Origin: Ostrinia nubilalis
Lineage: Eukaryota; Arthropoda; Insecta; Lepidoptera; Crambidae
Length of the DNA: 64,000 nucleotides
NCBI RefSeq assembly: GCF_963855985.1
Contig: NC_087112.1
Span: 6,884,501 to 6,948,500 of the forward strand
Direction of reading: 5' to 3'
Shown: positions 1 to 11,590 of the stretch, in pieces
How positions within the stretch are numbered: position 1 is the first letter of the stretch
How the letters are laid out: each line of letters opens with the position of its first letter
Made by a program: the position numbers and the translations under genes
Notes under the pieces: generated by a model
The model's input: the letters and a program-made list of their open reading frames with translations, nothing else
The model's database searches: none
Told to the model about the DNA's origin: nothing

Positions 1-377
1 TTTTTGTAGCAGACTGTTATCAGCGTTTGCCTTACATTGTAACAATAGGTTTAAACACAAATACTGATAACTGATAACAAAGCTTTGTAAGTAATATTAT
101 GATAAAAAAGTTATAGAGTCATAGAATATACTTTATACTGCAGCATTTCACTGACGATACGTAGATTTGTGTCAAAAAATTACCATTAGTGTGCGATGCG
201 AAGTTTTACTGTTGACTATTTCGGTGTTTTAAGTTAACCTATCTCATAAAGAAAGCTCGCACTGCAATGTGGTAGAAATTTTCCACACCAGACTTAACTT
301 ATTATTAAGCTAATCTACGGTCAGGAACATATAAGTAGATTGGTTACTCGTAAACTAATAAAGACATAAAATATCAA

Positions 378-497
378 CACCATCATCATCATTTCAGCCA
401 TAGGATGTCCAAAGCTGAACATAGGCCTCCCCTAACGATTTCCAGATTAGCCGGGTGGCAGTCGCTCAAATCCAGCGCCTTCCCAAAAAACTTGTAA
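378..497 (-). mobile_element. RTE-type retrotransposon 3' end, 5'-truncated
   Basis: The + strand shows the tail (TCA)n, then TTTCAGCCATAGGA and a block read on the minus strand as the end of an RTE reverse-transcriptase frame (…VQQW-type residues, then a stop, then a TGA/ATG tail). Only about 120 bp remain. It is the same subtype as the copy starting at 505. Confidence 0.75.
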
Positions 498-504
498 TGA
501 CATT

Positions 505-832
505 TCATCATCATCATTTCAGCCATAGGACGTTCACAGCTGAACATAGGCCTCCTATAACGATTTCCAGATTGTCCGGTTTTTTTATGCACAACGAGGA
601 AGCTCTTGGCCTGTATCTCATCTGATGGTAAGTGATGATCAGGCCAAAGGTGGAAGCGAGCTTCACCCGGAATCCTCAACATCGGAGGAACTGGCTATCT
701 TACCTCTAACTGCCGGAACACAACAAGCTGTTAACATTGTTGTTATGGCGACAGACTTAGGTAAGATGCGGTAGCTAGCCAGGTGGCAGCGGTCTGTATC
801 TAGCGCCTTCCCAAAAAAACTTGAAATGAGAT
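505..832 (-). mobile_element. second RTE 3' end, split by another repeat at about 581-782
   Basis: The copy starts with a (TCA)n tail at 505 and follows the first copy to about 580 (ending ATTGTCCGG). A different repeat then intervenes, and the RTE sequence resumes at about 783 (GGCAGCGG … CCAGCGCC-like … CTTCCCAAAAAAACTTG), matching the rest of the first copy. This is a nested insertion. Confidence 0.65.
581..782 (-). mobile_element. dispersed repeat family A (non-LTR 3' end or SINE), poly-T side at left
   Basis: The sequence has TTTTTTATGCACAACGAGG, a CTCTTGGCCTG…CTGATCA-type core and a TTACCTCTAACTGCCGGAACA block. It matches copies near 20610, 23517 and 44295. The poly-T at the left edge implies retrotransposition on the minus strand. 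No coding remains. Confidence 0.65.
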
Positions 833-1039
833 TTCAACATCACACTATCATCGTCCATTGTTGACTTAACACAGTCCTCCCCAAACCTCAGACAAACAGA
901 AATTATTCAATAACAGAATACTTATAAACGCCTACACACAATAACAATCAGCAAAACAATGAAGAAAGCAGAGTTAATCGGTAAACCTGGCTCACAATCA
1001 CAATGAGGGGGGCGGGGCGCGAGCGCATGTGTGTGTGAC

Positions 1040-1430
1040 TAGGGTTACCAGAAAAAAATCAGAAGTCCGGAGAAAAGATCCGATTTTCATTGAAAAATCC
1101 TGAGATTTTGTTGCAATTTGAGAATTTTCTCTAAAACTTTCTGAAACATTTTAAAAAATCGCATTAGTATTGTAGGTAGTATTGTTTTTATACTGCGGAT
1201 TTTAGGGGACCATACTTACGCATAGCCACTTGGATAAATTGTGTTAATTTTAATTGTGCAATTTAAGAACACTTTTTTATTGGTTTAATTTTATTTAAAG
1301 AAATCTTTTAAATATACTGTAACCTATTTTATTAAAAAGTCTAAAAATCCTGAGATTTTTGAAAATCCGGCCGGAGAAGAGTTCAAAAATCCTGAAATCT
1401 TAGGACAAATCCTCAGACATGGTAACCCTA
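1040..1430. mobile_element. hAT-like MITE with perfect 8-bp target-site duplication
   Basis: The ends are inverted copies, TAGGGTTACCA at 1040 and TGGTAACCCTA ending at 1430. The element is flanked on both sides by TGTGTGAC (1032-1039 and 1431-1438). An 8-bp duplication is the hAT superfamily signature. The 391-bp body contains inverted TCCGG-containing subrepeats and no coding potential, so it is non-autonomous. Confidence 0.85.
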
Positions 1431-1529
1431 TGTGTGACTGGTGTGTGGTCAATACACGAGATTAGAGTGCGCTTTCAGCGAATATTCATTGTTATTAAGG
1501 TACGTAACTCAAAGGGTGTCAGAGACTAA

Positions 1530-1690
1530 GTTCGTTTAAGTTAAAGGACGTCCACTGCTGGACAAAGGCCTCCCCCAAGGATTACCACAATGACCGTTCC
1601 TGGGCTGCCTCCATTTAGATGCGACCTATTACCAGCTTTTTTCCCAAAGTGGCAGAGGTATACTTGGTGGGACGCGTTGAAGAGAATTCC
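1530..1690 (-). mobile_element. RTE 3' end fragment
   Basis: GGACGTCCACTGCTGGACAA followed by AGGCCTCCCCCAAGG reads on the minus strand as the C-terminal …GEAFVQQWTS-type end of an RTE polyprotein. Similarity continues to about 1690 with decay. Confidence 0.7.
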
Positions 1691-2104
1691 AACTGACAGA
1701 GGTCTTTTTCCGAACACGTTATGTTACCCGTTAAATTGCAAGTTGCTTTAAATTTCCGCAGGCTTTTAAAAATATTTAATTACATGAACCATAAGTATTT
1801 TACTTAAAACAGTTTAACGACCAGTGAAAAATAGGTACCTACATAGAGTTAATTTAACGAGCTAGACAGTTAATAAATCGAGTGTTACAACGAAGCTGCG
1901 TTTTATCGAGGACATACTTCAAGAGGCGCCAGCTACGCCATATTTGATTAGGCTTGAACTTGGTAGCTTACATAATATCACAGACGTTTTAGAAGAGCAG
2001 CTAATGTAAAGGAACTAATATTTATTAATTACTTTATCCGTCGTGTCATATGCTAGTTGACATGGGCAACTCAGCGGATAGGAGAAGTCTTAAATAAACA
2101 ATTT

Positions 2105-2190
2105 GCAAAATCGAACTGCTTAAGGCGGGAATTAAACCCACGATCTTTCGCTTGCCGGGCGACTTCCAACCGTTTGAGAGGCGACTCTAA
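2105..2190 (-). repeat. tRNA-like fragment (possible SINE head)
   Basis: On the minus strand, GGGTTTAATTCCCGCC resembles a B box. The context (GATCTTTCGCTTGCCGGGCG and an ACCGTTTGAG motif) resembles the anticodon/D-arm side of a tRNA-derived repeat. It has decayed and no full cloverleaf was derived. Confidence 0.3.
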
Positions 2191-2233
2191 TCGCTAAGAA
2201 ATTATAATAGGAGAAGTCGATCCTTAACTTCGA

Positions 2234-2400
2234 ACTCCTATGTTCTTCTGATTAATTTCGTTGCGGGCCCAATGACAGGTTAATTTTCCCCCCGGATAAA
2301 ATTGGCTTTCACTGGTTGGGTTTTTATTGGAGGTCAAGCTGTAGATCCAGGCTGCACAGGAGTTGAAGTGGTGGAAATGAGTGATGGAAATAGTCCCGTT
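2234..2400 (+). repeat. dispersed repeat family B
   Basis: It shares GTTGCGGG(C/T)CCAATGACAG, TTGGGTTTTTATTGG and GGTCAAGCTGTAGATCC with copies at 50690-50820, 60455-60560 and, reversed, 23225-23465. The class is unknown. It has no coding potential, no clear ends and no tail. Confidence 0.65.
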
Positions 2401-2464
2401 AGCACTGAAAACACAGTACAAAACCCTCCTAGTTATTTTACTATGGAAGTTAGACAGGCTCTTT

Positions 2465-2700
2465 GAAAATGTTCGTGTGCTAAGAAAAAAGTAGCTCGTA
2501 GAGACGATGGCCGTTGGGGCAAAAAAGTACTCGTGTGGCGCCCACAGGCTGGAAGACGTAGCGTGGGCAGTCCTCCTACTAGGTGGACCGACGATCTGGT
2601 AAAGGTCGCGGGAAGAACCTGGATGCGGGCAGCGCAGGACCATTCATTGTGGAAAACCTTGGGGGAGGTCTTTGTCCAGCAGTGCAACGAACGAAGAAAA
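2465..2700 (+). mobile_element. RTE reverse-transcriptase C-terminus and 3' end, sense strand
   Basis: The + strand encodes a continuous remnant: …RDDGRWGKKVLVWRPQ… then a GRRSVG(S)PPTRWTDDL motif, VKVAG, WMRAAQD, and LGEVFVQQ. This is the conserved C-terminus of lepidopteran endonuclease/reverse-transcriptase proteins of the RTE type. A (CGAA)n-like 3' tail at about 2687-2697 follows. The 5' end is truncated, as expected for target-primed insertion. Confidence 0.8.
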
Positions 2701-5700
2701 AAGTGATCGTGTTTCAATGAATACGAACTACTACGTATTATTCTTTAGTGCAGTAAGAGGTACGTGTATATGAAATAACAATAAACTGTATTGACTTGAT
2801 TGGCACTCAAACCCTCCGAGTGTAATCCCTGAAATCATTGAAACATAACATTTTATCTCAACAATCAACTTTACGAACTCAAATATAACTGTTGAGCCAC
2901 AGTGTAGATAGGAACAGTAGTTGTGGTGCCAACACCTAATAAAGTACAAAATAGCATACAAAAGGCTAATAATAATTTCAAGTCACAAACATTCTGAAAG
3001 CAAACACTTCATTTTAGTATTAATATTAATTAATTTTCAATCAAATGTATCGATTTTTAATAGATTTTAAATTAATTAAAATAGTCAATGAATTGCTTGT
3101 GGCTTGTGTCGAAATCTGTAACACTTTGTTTTGAGTTTTGACAGTTAAGAAAAGAATTGTCAGTTGATTGATTGATGGTGTTAATTCCCAGTATTATAAT
3201 AACCTAGAATGTGACAGAAGTTAATTGATTGCGATAATTTTGACATCGGTGTCAATGTCAGTGTATGGATATTCTGTGTCTCTTTATTTTGTGGTCAACG
3301 GGTGATTACTTCCCAAAACTTTATGGTCCAAAATGCGCACCGTTTCTCCTCGAACGTGCTGTAATGATAGTGATGTGCTCGCCTCTATATAATTTAAGAA
3401 GGATTGAGTTATTAGTGCTGCTACGGCTTGAGTTAAACGAGTACTGGTTTAATGTTTAAGAGCCGTATGTATGATTTGGAGTTACAATCAATAAGATTTA
3501 ATGACATATTTGCAGGTCAGATTGATTGTAAAATTTTATGATGGAATTGGAATCGAGAAATTGTATGAAATGTTTCGCCTGAATACTGGGTTGGATTCTC
3601 AGATGGGGATCACACATTTTGAGCACTCTCGTATCAACCTAAGTGTATTCGAAATTGATATTGTGCTGTGTACTTTCCATAAATAAATAAAAAATACAAA
3701 ATAAAAGTGACAAAATAATATAAGATACAAAATTAGTTGTGTCTTCTTCAGATTTATTTCTTGCTTAACCTAAGATAAGTCTATTAATTTTCACGCCTCG
3801 AATGTAGAGTCAACAGCATAATATACAATGTTTTTAAAGTAAAATAGCACTTACTCAAATACACAGCGTTAAGCTTGCTGTGTCCATACGTGGGGTGCTT
3901 AACGTCTTTTTGGTTGTCCTAATGTGATTTTGATATGACCATCGTCGAGTGTCGGTAACGCTTTGAGTTTCACATTAGTAGTAGCGTGATCAATTTTCTT
4001 AGGAATGTTGTGGCGACGAAATTAAGATAAAGTATACGTCTCGCTTAGTTGTTAAAAGGTGACAATAATTCTATAGTTGGATTTAGGGCGTTAGAAGAAA
4101 GCTATTATCACTGTATTTTACAAGCTTTGCGTCAAACCAACACTACAACAATGTCGTATTGTAACCTCTTTCTAAAGGGTTTCATAACTTTATTTGTGAT
4201 TGGTTTTGTACTGGAGAAAAATTAAACTTCAGTATCGAACTCAGAACATTTTCGTTGTGAGTGCAATGATGGCTTAAAACTAAGTAACTCTGATGTCTTG
4301 ACAAATTTTAATTTTAATAATGTCAATTCGATGTAGGTAGTAACTCAAGAAATTTCTTAAAAAATCAATCAAAATTACTTTATCATTTCATTGAGACCTG
4401 TTAAAGAATTTTAAGGCTTAATCCAAGCGTGAAATAATTAATTCTATCATACACACTTTCTTTTTTGTCACCATACATGTAAAATATTGCTGATATGAAA
4501 TCAGATTGATGTTATGATTACAAGATAACATAAACCCACCTTCTGATCGATCTCCTGATATCTGATGGTATCTTTCGTGTTATTTTGAAGATCTTAATTT
4601 ATTCTTCGCGTATCGATGCAAAAATGAGATTGGCAATACAAGTAAGTATGGTGCTGGGCTTCAAGCTCATTCATAAACTTTGTTTGGTAGTGAAAAACTA
4701 ACATCTTATTTTCTTTGAAAATTTTGAATGTTTTGTTAGTAAATTATTTTTTGTTCTTCTGCTGTGCCTTTTCCATTTCATTTGGAATCTTATCTCCTCA
4801 TTCTAACTAGATATTGCTTTTTTGCTTGGTAAAACTAAGCTTTAAAACTATTACCGAATATTTTTTGACATCAATTTAAACACAGCCAGTGTAGGTTAGT
4901 TTAAAACGATCCAACCAATCTAATTTATATTTAAAGTCATTAACACTATTGTGCTACATGGTCAATATGTAATTATAAAATGATCTAGAAGCAGCTCTTT
5001 AGAGTCTAAAGATTGTAATATAATTTCCAACTGTTTTTGTTACTAAACAAGTCACTATAGTTGAACTTCAGCTGAGCGTTGCATCATGCAAATTTCGAAC
5101 TTTTTATTGTAAATACACGAGTTACTATAACATTAAAGAGAAATAACACAAGCTTTCCAAGCCACTATAACACTAAAGAAAAATAACCCAAGCCTTCAAA
5201 GGAAGCAGTCTATTACAATGACAACACCGTCACACGTGTTCAAGACAAAAACTGCTATTAAGATTGTATTCGGGAACACAATCGAAAATTCGGGCTCGTC
5301 ATCATCCCATCTCGGCATCATCAGGACATGTTAATCTGAGATCATTAGGCACGATAAAGACATGCAGTGATTACCCTACAATACTACACAAAAAAGGTTG
5401 ACATAGTATAGTTAGATGGAGAAGCTCCATTATGCATTTTCAACCCGATCGAGCTGCGAGTCAAATGCGACTCTCCCTCCCACTTACACATCAAGATAAA
5501 TATTGTGGCATCTTGTGTTGCTTGAAATAGATGCCATTTTGAAACAAAAACATAAATGCTGTCAAGACGTGTAAATTTTCAAATGATTTTAGTTTTCTTT
5601 TAGATAAATCCAAACACAAAAACGTTTCATCATAATAAGATCTAGCTTTTATGTTTTATTATGAGAATAACTTCTACTTCTATCTACACTGTGGCACTGT

Positions 5701-8320
5701 AATCAATTCAAGGGCCCCGAGAAAGCGACAAAAGTACGCCCACATACCTTTAGAATAATAAGGTAATTTCTAAACCAAAAAACCTGAGGTATGACACTCA
5801 ATTAAAGCAATTGTCTCCATTTGACGTCAGAGGCTTTAAATAACTTAAAGCTTATCTTGGGATTGATCTTATAACTCTTTGATGGGTTCAAGGTTACTGG
5901 ACATCAATTATTCTGTTTTGGACAAACATAATATGAGTAAGTAATATAACCATTGAAAATCTTTACTGGCATAATTTTTACATTATTCGATTAAATCTGA
6001 CATACGGATGTAAGCGATTATTGAGAAATCATATACCTACCTACACATATTTATAGGTGTTTTGGGCAAGCTCGTTTCACTATCATCATATCTTTCAAGT
6101 TATAGATTGATATCACGAGCTGGACCGTCATATTAAAACTTGAAAGCGTTTTTTCTTATTGGCCAATAAAGTGATATGAGATCTCTAACTCGGTGAGGTG
6201 AAGGCTACGGCCATTATGACGCCAATTTTTGGAGAACGACTTTTACACGACACGATTTTTCGATCACAAAGTTTTTTCGATCTGAGTGTGACATTTTATG
6301 CACCTATCTTACTGAGCTTATTTATACTGTGGCTCCACAAGATCATAACGGTTCTGACTGATCAAGAAATTATTGTATGGATATGATAGCAAAACGCTCT
6401 GTCATCTATTTTGTATGAAGGGTTCGTTATAACTCGAAAATGAGTTGCTCTTTTGGTTGAAGCAATTAATTAATATTTTGAGGGCTTTCTTCGTATACAG
6501 TTTGGGCTGGGCTTCCAATTATTTATCGTTCGGCTTGAGATCTCACTCGAAGTTGTTTACTGGGAGAATGTTGGAATAGCTCGGGAATTTTGTTGACGTT
6601 TTGGAATTTTGGAACGTTGATGAGAAGAATTTGAGTAGGTTGTATTGCTTAGGTAGCAGGTATTCTTGAGTCTTTGTAAACCCAGATTAATTTGACACTT
6701 AAGTTTAAAGTACTTCAGTTGGCGAAGGAAGGCAATTGTTTCTTGTTTTAAGCAAATCAGATTTATTACAAGCAGTAGTTAGCTTTCTTTTGAATTCTTT
6801 TAAACCTATTCTTAGCTAGAAGCTAAGTTGCTTCTTAAATCTTTGAATATTATTCAGAGCACATTCTCAGGCATACTGGCAGTATTACTTTCACGCATTA
6901 TAACTTAGAAACTTTATCCCCATTGAAACTGGACCAAAAATCACCACACACCATATTCTTTTTTGATCGGGCAACACAGCCCGTGAAGCGGTCCGCAAAA
7001 CAAGTCCTAACGAACATATTTTTTCCCTTTTCTACTCTGGCAAGACAGTATGTCTGCCCGCTTCTCCCGCGGGCGGTACAGGATTTTTTTGGGACCACAA
7101 AGCTTGTTCTTATACGTAATGGCTTCATTAAAGATCCCCACGGTCTTGGGAAGAAAGTTTAGGCTGCTCGAGCACGATTAAGGTGTTTGAACGCTAGTTT
7201 TGTGGTTGGAGTCGGTCATGGGAAATTTAGAAGAATTATTGTGGTCTTAGAACAGTGATTACTTACTTAAACTAAGAGGTAATTATAGGTATTTACTTTA
7301 CTGGATAATCGGAGTGTCAAAACCGTCTTATTGATGTTTAAATACATAACCTGGAAAAGAAAAACAATGAAGATTACAATAACTGTGCTTAAGTAAAAGT
7401 ACTGAGAGCAGTCGTTATTATTGTAAAGACACTGAGAATCTGTACAGACACTGAAAGTCTGATAGATACTAAAGAAAAAGAACATGGTGGTAAAGTTAGT
7501 TTAAAAATCAAAGTGTTAGAATATTAAGTTATTGTTTTATTTGTGACACCAGTATCGCCTGGCCACCCTGCTACCCTGGTAGCAGAAATTAGTTACCCTG
7601 TGTCCGATCAGCCTTAGATTCCGCAAAAACTGGCCTCTCCTCACAAAATTTCACGTGTTTGAGGAATAATGTGTTCAATCGAAATCGTTACAGTAATCGC
7701 TGCTGAGTTATTACGCAATTATGGCCAGGTTTTTGAGTATCCTGAAGATTTTGTGGTCGGTGAACAGTTTAGTGGTTCCATTTTGGAGTAATTTGGATTC
7801 CGGTGGCTGCTGCTGACAGCATTTGCTAATTGCAAATGATGTTTTAAACGGTATTATGATATTTTATGGCTTACTGGTATTGGAAGAGATCGATCCTCGA
7901 ATTTTTTGGTAGCATTATTGCAGTATTGTTACGGAGGAGTGTTAAGAAGATAATTTGTTGACTCTAGGTACTGATATACTGTTCAGGTATTTCTCGCGAC
8001 CTTCATCGGTCCACCTAGTGGGAGTCCTGCTCAGACTACGTCTTTCGTCATTTCAGATATTGCCCCATTTTTGTTAAAACATAATTTCTTATCACAAAAA
8101 TATTACATTCTTTCAATAGTTTTGCACATTTTATCGACCACTAAATTATTCATGAACTTTTGTAGAAGTAACTTAAGTAAAAAAGCAAAACGGTCACAAT
8201 CAAGCTTGATTACTTATTCCGCGAGCAAGCGAGAAAGCATACGATGGCAGGTCTTATAAATTCCCAGAGCAATCACCATCGAATTTCTTACTTTAGTGCC
8301 TCGACCGAGGGCAAGGCAAA
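2700..8320. other. mostly unique AT-rich DNA, no gene recognised
   Basis: Short frames (for example 3265-3459, 3501-3686, 6198-6386) lack domains and codon structure. The only visible structures are a 42-bp tandem duplication at 5119-5202 and a GC-richer patch at 6900-7160. The patch contains CCCGCTTCTCCCGCGGGCGG and is open on both strands without a recognisable product. I see nothing else. Confidence 0.5.
5119..5202. repeat. imperfect 42-bp tandem duplication
   Basis: Two adjacent units share CACTATAACA(C/T)TAAAG, AAATAAC(A/C)CAAGC and a TTCCAA/TTCAAA end. The second begins at about 5161. A weaker third match (CAAGTCACTATAG) lies upstream near 5048. Confidence 0.6.
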
Positions 8321-8324
8321 ACGG

Positions 8325-8592
8325 AACGGCCAGGACAGTTCAAATATAAGCTCAAAGTTGCACAGCGTGCTATGGAGAGGGGCTATGCTGGGTGATCCGT
8401 AAACGAACTAAAGTCGCTGTCATAGCCGTACGTATTAGCAAGGTGAAGTGGCAATGGGCAGGACACATAGTACGCAGAACTGACAGCCGATAGGGCAGCA
8501 AGCTTCTGGAGTGGAGGCCATGTACCGGAAAGCGCAGCGTAGGACGTCTACCCACAAGGTGGAACGACAACCTCATAAAGGTAGCAGGATGA
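8325..8592 (+). mobile_element. RTE reverse-transcriptase C-terminal remnant, frameshifted
   Basis: The sense-strand translation gives AQRAMER, then with a frame change AMLG, then VRISKVKWQWAGHIVRR, a stop where the family has a coding residue, GSKLLEWRP, GKRSVGRLPTRWND and LIKVAG. The order matches lepidopteran RTE-type proteins. At least one frameshift (extra G near 8377) and an in-frame TAG near 8490 make it dead. It stops just before the (ATGATG) tail. Confidence 0.8.
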
Positions 8593-8615
8593 TAATTATT
8601 AAATTTGCTGACTGA

Positions 8616-8672
8616 CAATCATCATCACTTCAGCTACAGGACATCTACTGATGAACGTAGGCCTTCATCAAT
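8616..8672 (-). mobile_element. short RTE 3' end, opposite orientation to the 8325 copy
   Basis: CAATCATCATCACTTCAGC, TACAGGACATCTACTGATGA and CGTAGGCCTTCATC match the minus-strand RTE tail. Only about 57 bp survive, giving a tail-to-tail arrangement with the 8325-8592 copy. Confidence 0.6.
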
Positions 8673-8993
8673 AGTATTTATTTATGTCTCTCTATCTCCT
8701 CTCGGTTTTTACACAGAAATCTTACTGTTTCGCTCACAGAGGGAAAATCTTGGCCAATCAGCCATTCAAAGTTGTCCCAAGAGACTTGGCTTTCCTCCCC
8801 AAATCTTGGCTAAGCCAGGTTGTATTGTATTGGCTGTTCTCCCCACCTTATGCCTTAGTATCTTGACCGAAGCGTTATTCGTTTTATTTTCGCCTTGTAA
8901 TTAGGTATGCCGTTTTGTGCGCGTGAGTTCTTCGGGGAACCGATAATTTGTTGCCGCGGAAACGTACCGGTATACCGGTAAATAAGTTTATTA

Positions 8994-9378
8994 TACAGGG
9001 TGTTGATTTCAATCCTCGCCATATTTATTTATGTGATCTATTATGACTGACATAAACGCACTATCCTCCAAAAAAAAAAATTAGAAACGAAAGTGGAATA
9101 TTTTGGGAATATTTTCCGTGCGACATCAACTGTACTGTGGCTCGCAATACTGCAATAGGTTTCCACTGCGGCACCATCAAGCTACGCGTATTGCTCGCTT
9201 ATCATGTCGGATAGCTTACTGAAGGAAGCCACTTAAAGTAGGTAGTGTAAATAGGTATTTTTCTTTGACTAACTAAAGTTAGTTCTTTTTATTTTTTTTA
9301 TTGAAGTAATTTTTTTTTCAGAATAAGCTACTTAATCAACTCCCTAAATATGGCGAGGATTGAAATCAACACCCTGTA
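8994..9378. mobile_element. mariner-like MITE, 34-bp perfect terminal inverted repeats, TA duplication
   Basis: The left end begins TACAGGGTGTTGATTTCAAT and the right end is its exact complement; the perfect match runs for 34 bases on each side. TA flanks both edges (8992-8993 and 9379-9380), as for Tc1/mariner insertions. The 385-bp body encodes nothing recognisable and contains A- and T-homopolymer runs. Confidence 0.85.
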
Positions 9379-9885
9379 TAAACGGTATTTCGTTTAATTA
9401 AAATGTTTATTCAATAAGATACCGTCATTAGTTGCCGGCAATTTGTTGTAATTTTTGTGTGTGACGGTGGAGTTGATGACATTTTGACAAGTGATCAAAA
9501 TTTGAGTTGATCGCAGCTGCATCAAGCAGATGTGCGTCATCATGATCAATAAAACTGATGACGTTTATGATAGCTTTAAAACCTCATTAATTTTGAAAGA
9601 TAATCGTCTCCTTAAATTAAATGGATTTTACATAAGAATTTAAATTTTAATGTGTTTGTTATTATGTCACAAGCCATTGTGTTTCTTTACAATTTTCAAA
9701 GTAACATTATTTTTCAAAGGACTGCTTCAGCCAACGCTGTTTCACAGCACAAAAGCAGCAATCTAATTTTTTAATCGATACATGTTTAATATCAATACTA
9801 ACTGAAGTATTTCTGAATCATATCGTAAGCTCAGAGCTTTATAAGTGGTGACTCATTAAGACAAGCATTTATTAAGAATGTGTCT

Positions 9886-10042
9886 TCATCATCATCATCA
9901 TCATTTCAGCCATAGGACGTCCACTGCTGAACAATAGCCTCCCCCAATGCTTTCCATGTTGATCGATTGGTAGCGGCCTGCGTCCAGCGCTTCCCTGCTA
10001 CCTTTACGATGTCGTCGGTCCACCTTGTGTCTTGTCCCATTT
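9886..10042 (-). mobile_element. RTE 3' end with long (TCA)n tail
   Basis: Read on the minus strand it encodes TRWTDDIVKVAGKRW, QAATNRSTW, LGEAIVQQWTSYG and a stop, followed by the ATGATG tail. It is open over its whole length (about 45 codons) and among the better preserved copies. Confidence 0.8.
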
Positions 10043-10234
10043 CAATGTTCCAGTGTCTAAAAATAAAGCAGAGAAATCCAACAATTTAGATCTTACCAAA
10101 CAAAGTGCAAACAAACTTTATAAATCGATCGCTTTAATAGATAATAACAACAATATGGCCAACATTGGCCGCACAAAACCAACATTAATCTGGACGCAAC
10201 ATGTGTTTATCTCTATTCACCCATTGAAAAGGTG

Positions 10235-10400
10235 CAATAAATATGGTGCGCGCGCGCACACGTTTGCAATTGAAACGTATACTACTTAATAAACGCTGGC
10301 GCAAGTATGCCGGTACACGATCTCGACTCGTGTGGCCGGCCGCACAACCCGACCGATGATATTTATCGACGTCGATAAAGTCGATATAAATTTTTGTGCA
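10235..10400. promoter_or_regulatory. palindrome-dense GC-rich patch
   Basis: Within 165 bp there is an alternating GCGCGCGCACAC run (10249-10260), a near-palindrome GTGTGGCCGGCCGCAC (10330-10345) and a perfect 18-bp palindrome TTTATCGACGTCGATAAA (10362-10379). The flanks are AT-rich and not repetitive. The minus frame of 145 codons that crosses it shows no domain. A protein-binding cluster (enhancer, insulator or promoter) is inferred. Confidence 0.3.
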
Positions 10401-10854
10401 CGCCCCCATCACTAGAAGTGTCAAAAGGTTAATTAGATGCGATTGTGAGGTAAAAACGATGCTCAATTTTTTATTGGGTTTTGGGTTAGATTTTTCAATG
10501 GGCGCAGATTGAGGTGGCAAAAAATTACAGTTTGTAACAAAATTAACAATATGAATTAAATTGACGGACCAGACGTCCACGTGGTAACAAAACGGTCGCG
10601 GATTTGGATCCCGGAAAGGCAAAAATAGTTGTAGTAATGAACACGAGTAAATTATTCGTTCATGACTTACGGTAAATATGTGTTTAATAATTATAATGTG
10701 TCTTAGTAACGTCTAGACACTATTCTCTTACTTTGTTAGGCTGAAAACAAGTACAGATTAACCTTTAAAATGACTAGAAAGTAAACAAGAACTTTGAGAA
10801 CTAATCCCCATCACATTCCCACCGTAATAAACATATTCCTATTATCAGATACGA

Positions 10855-11010
10855 GACAATCGTCACCATCGATCTCTCGATTAGATCTCGCGGCGACATC
10901 GCATTGAAACAAAAACGCAGCACCGATTCGGAGTTCAGATATCGATATCTCAGTTCGAATCGATTTATTCACAGTCGAGAACAAGATATCAGTCTCGGGC
11001 TTAGATAAGA
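10855..11010. promoter_or_regulatory. cluster of GATATC/ATCGAT palindromes
   Basis: The cluster includes ATCGAT, AGATCT, GATATCGATATC (10937-10948), ATCGAT and GATATC again, interspersed with GATCTCG. It is unique within the window and DREF/BEAF-like CGATA cores recur. A function is not shown. Confidence 0.2.
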
Positions 11011-11286
11011 TAGAGTTGTTCTTTGTATGTGTATGTAAAAGTTGCATTAAGACGACTTTATGTAAAGTATAAAGGTAAAACAAGCTCATATAGCTTTCTC
11101 GAAAAGTTCATTCTAAAATTGCGTCAGAAGTTTTTGAGATTTTCGGGAAGAATGACGACAACACATCAAAATAAATACTATGGCATTTTATCTAATTGTA
11201 AGGGCGTTCCCACAGCACGCATCTATTTTTGTGGTATCCAGTAGTGCCGGAACCCGCAAAACTGGATTTCAATAGTGTGAACATTC

Positions 11287-11590
11287 ATTTCGTCGTTTCA
11301 GTCAAATGACGTCCACTGCTGGACAAAGGCCTCCTTTGTTTTCCAGCATCTAGTATGCGCTGCCCGCATCCAGGTTCTTCTTGTGACCTTTACCAGATCG
11401 TCGGTCCACCTAGTAGGACGCCGACCCACGCCACGTCTTCCAGCCCGTGGTCGCCACTCGAGAACTTTTCTGCCCCAGCGGCCATCGTCTCTATGAGCTA
11501 TGTGCCCCGCTTACTGCCACTTGATTTTAGCAATTCTGCGAGTTATGTCGGTCACTTTGGTACTCCTGCGGATCACTCATTTATGTGTTA
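11287..11590 (-). mobile_element. best-preserved RTE reverse-transcriptase C-terminus
   Basis: The minus-strand frame reads VTDITRRIAKIKWQ, stop, AGHIAHRDDGRWGRKVLEW, then GRRPTRWTDDLVKV, WMRAAH, EAFVQQWTSFD and the natural stop. It has one clear internal nonsense codon (TAA where the family has Trp) and another near the upstream edge, but no frameshift over about 95 codons. The 5' end is truncated. This is the conserved tail region after the reverse transcriptase of RTE-type elements. Confidence 0.85.

Noticed and set aside
2224..2717. Overlapping minus-strand frames of 139 and 94 codons
   Set aside because: They are antisense shadows of the sense-strand RTE remnant and family B repeat.
10185..10622. 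Longest open frame of the window (145 codons, minus strand)
   Set aside because: No domain, no coding bias, and it crosses a palindrome-rich non-coding patch. It is most likely open by chance because of its higher GC.
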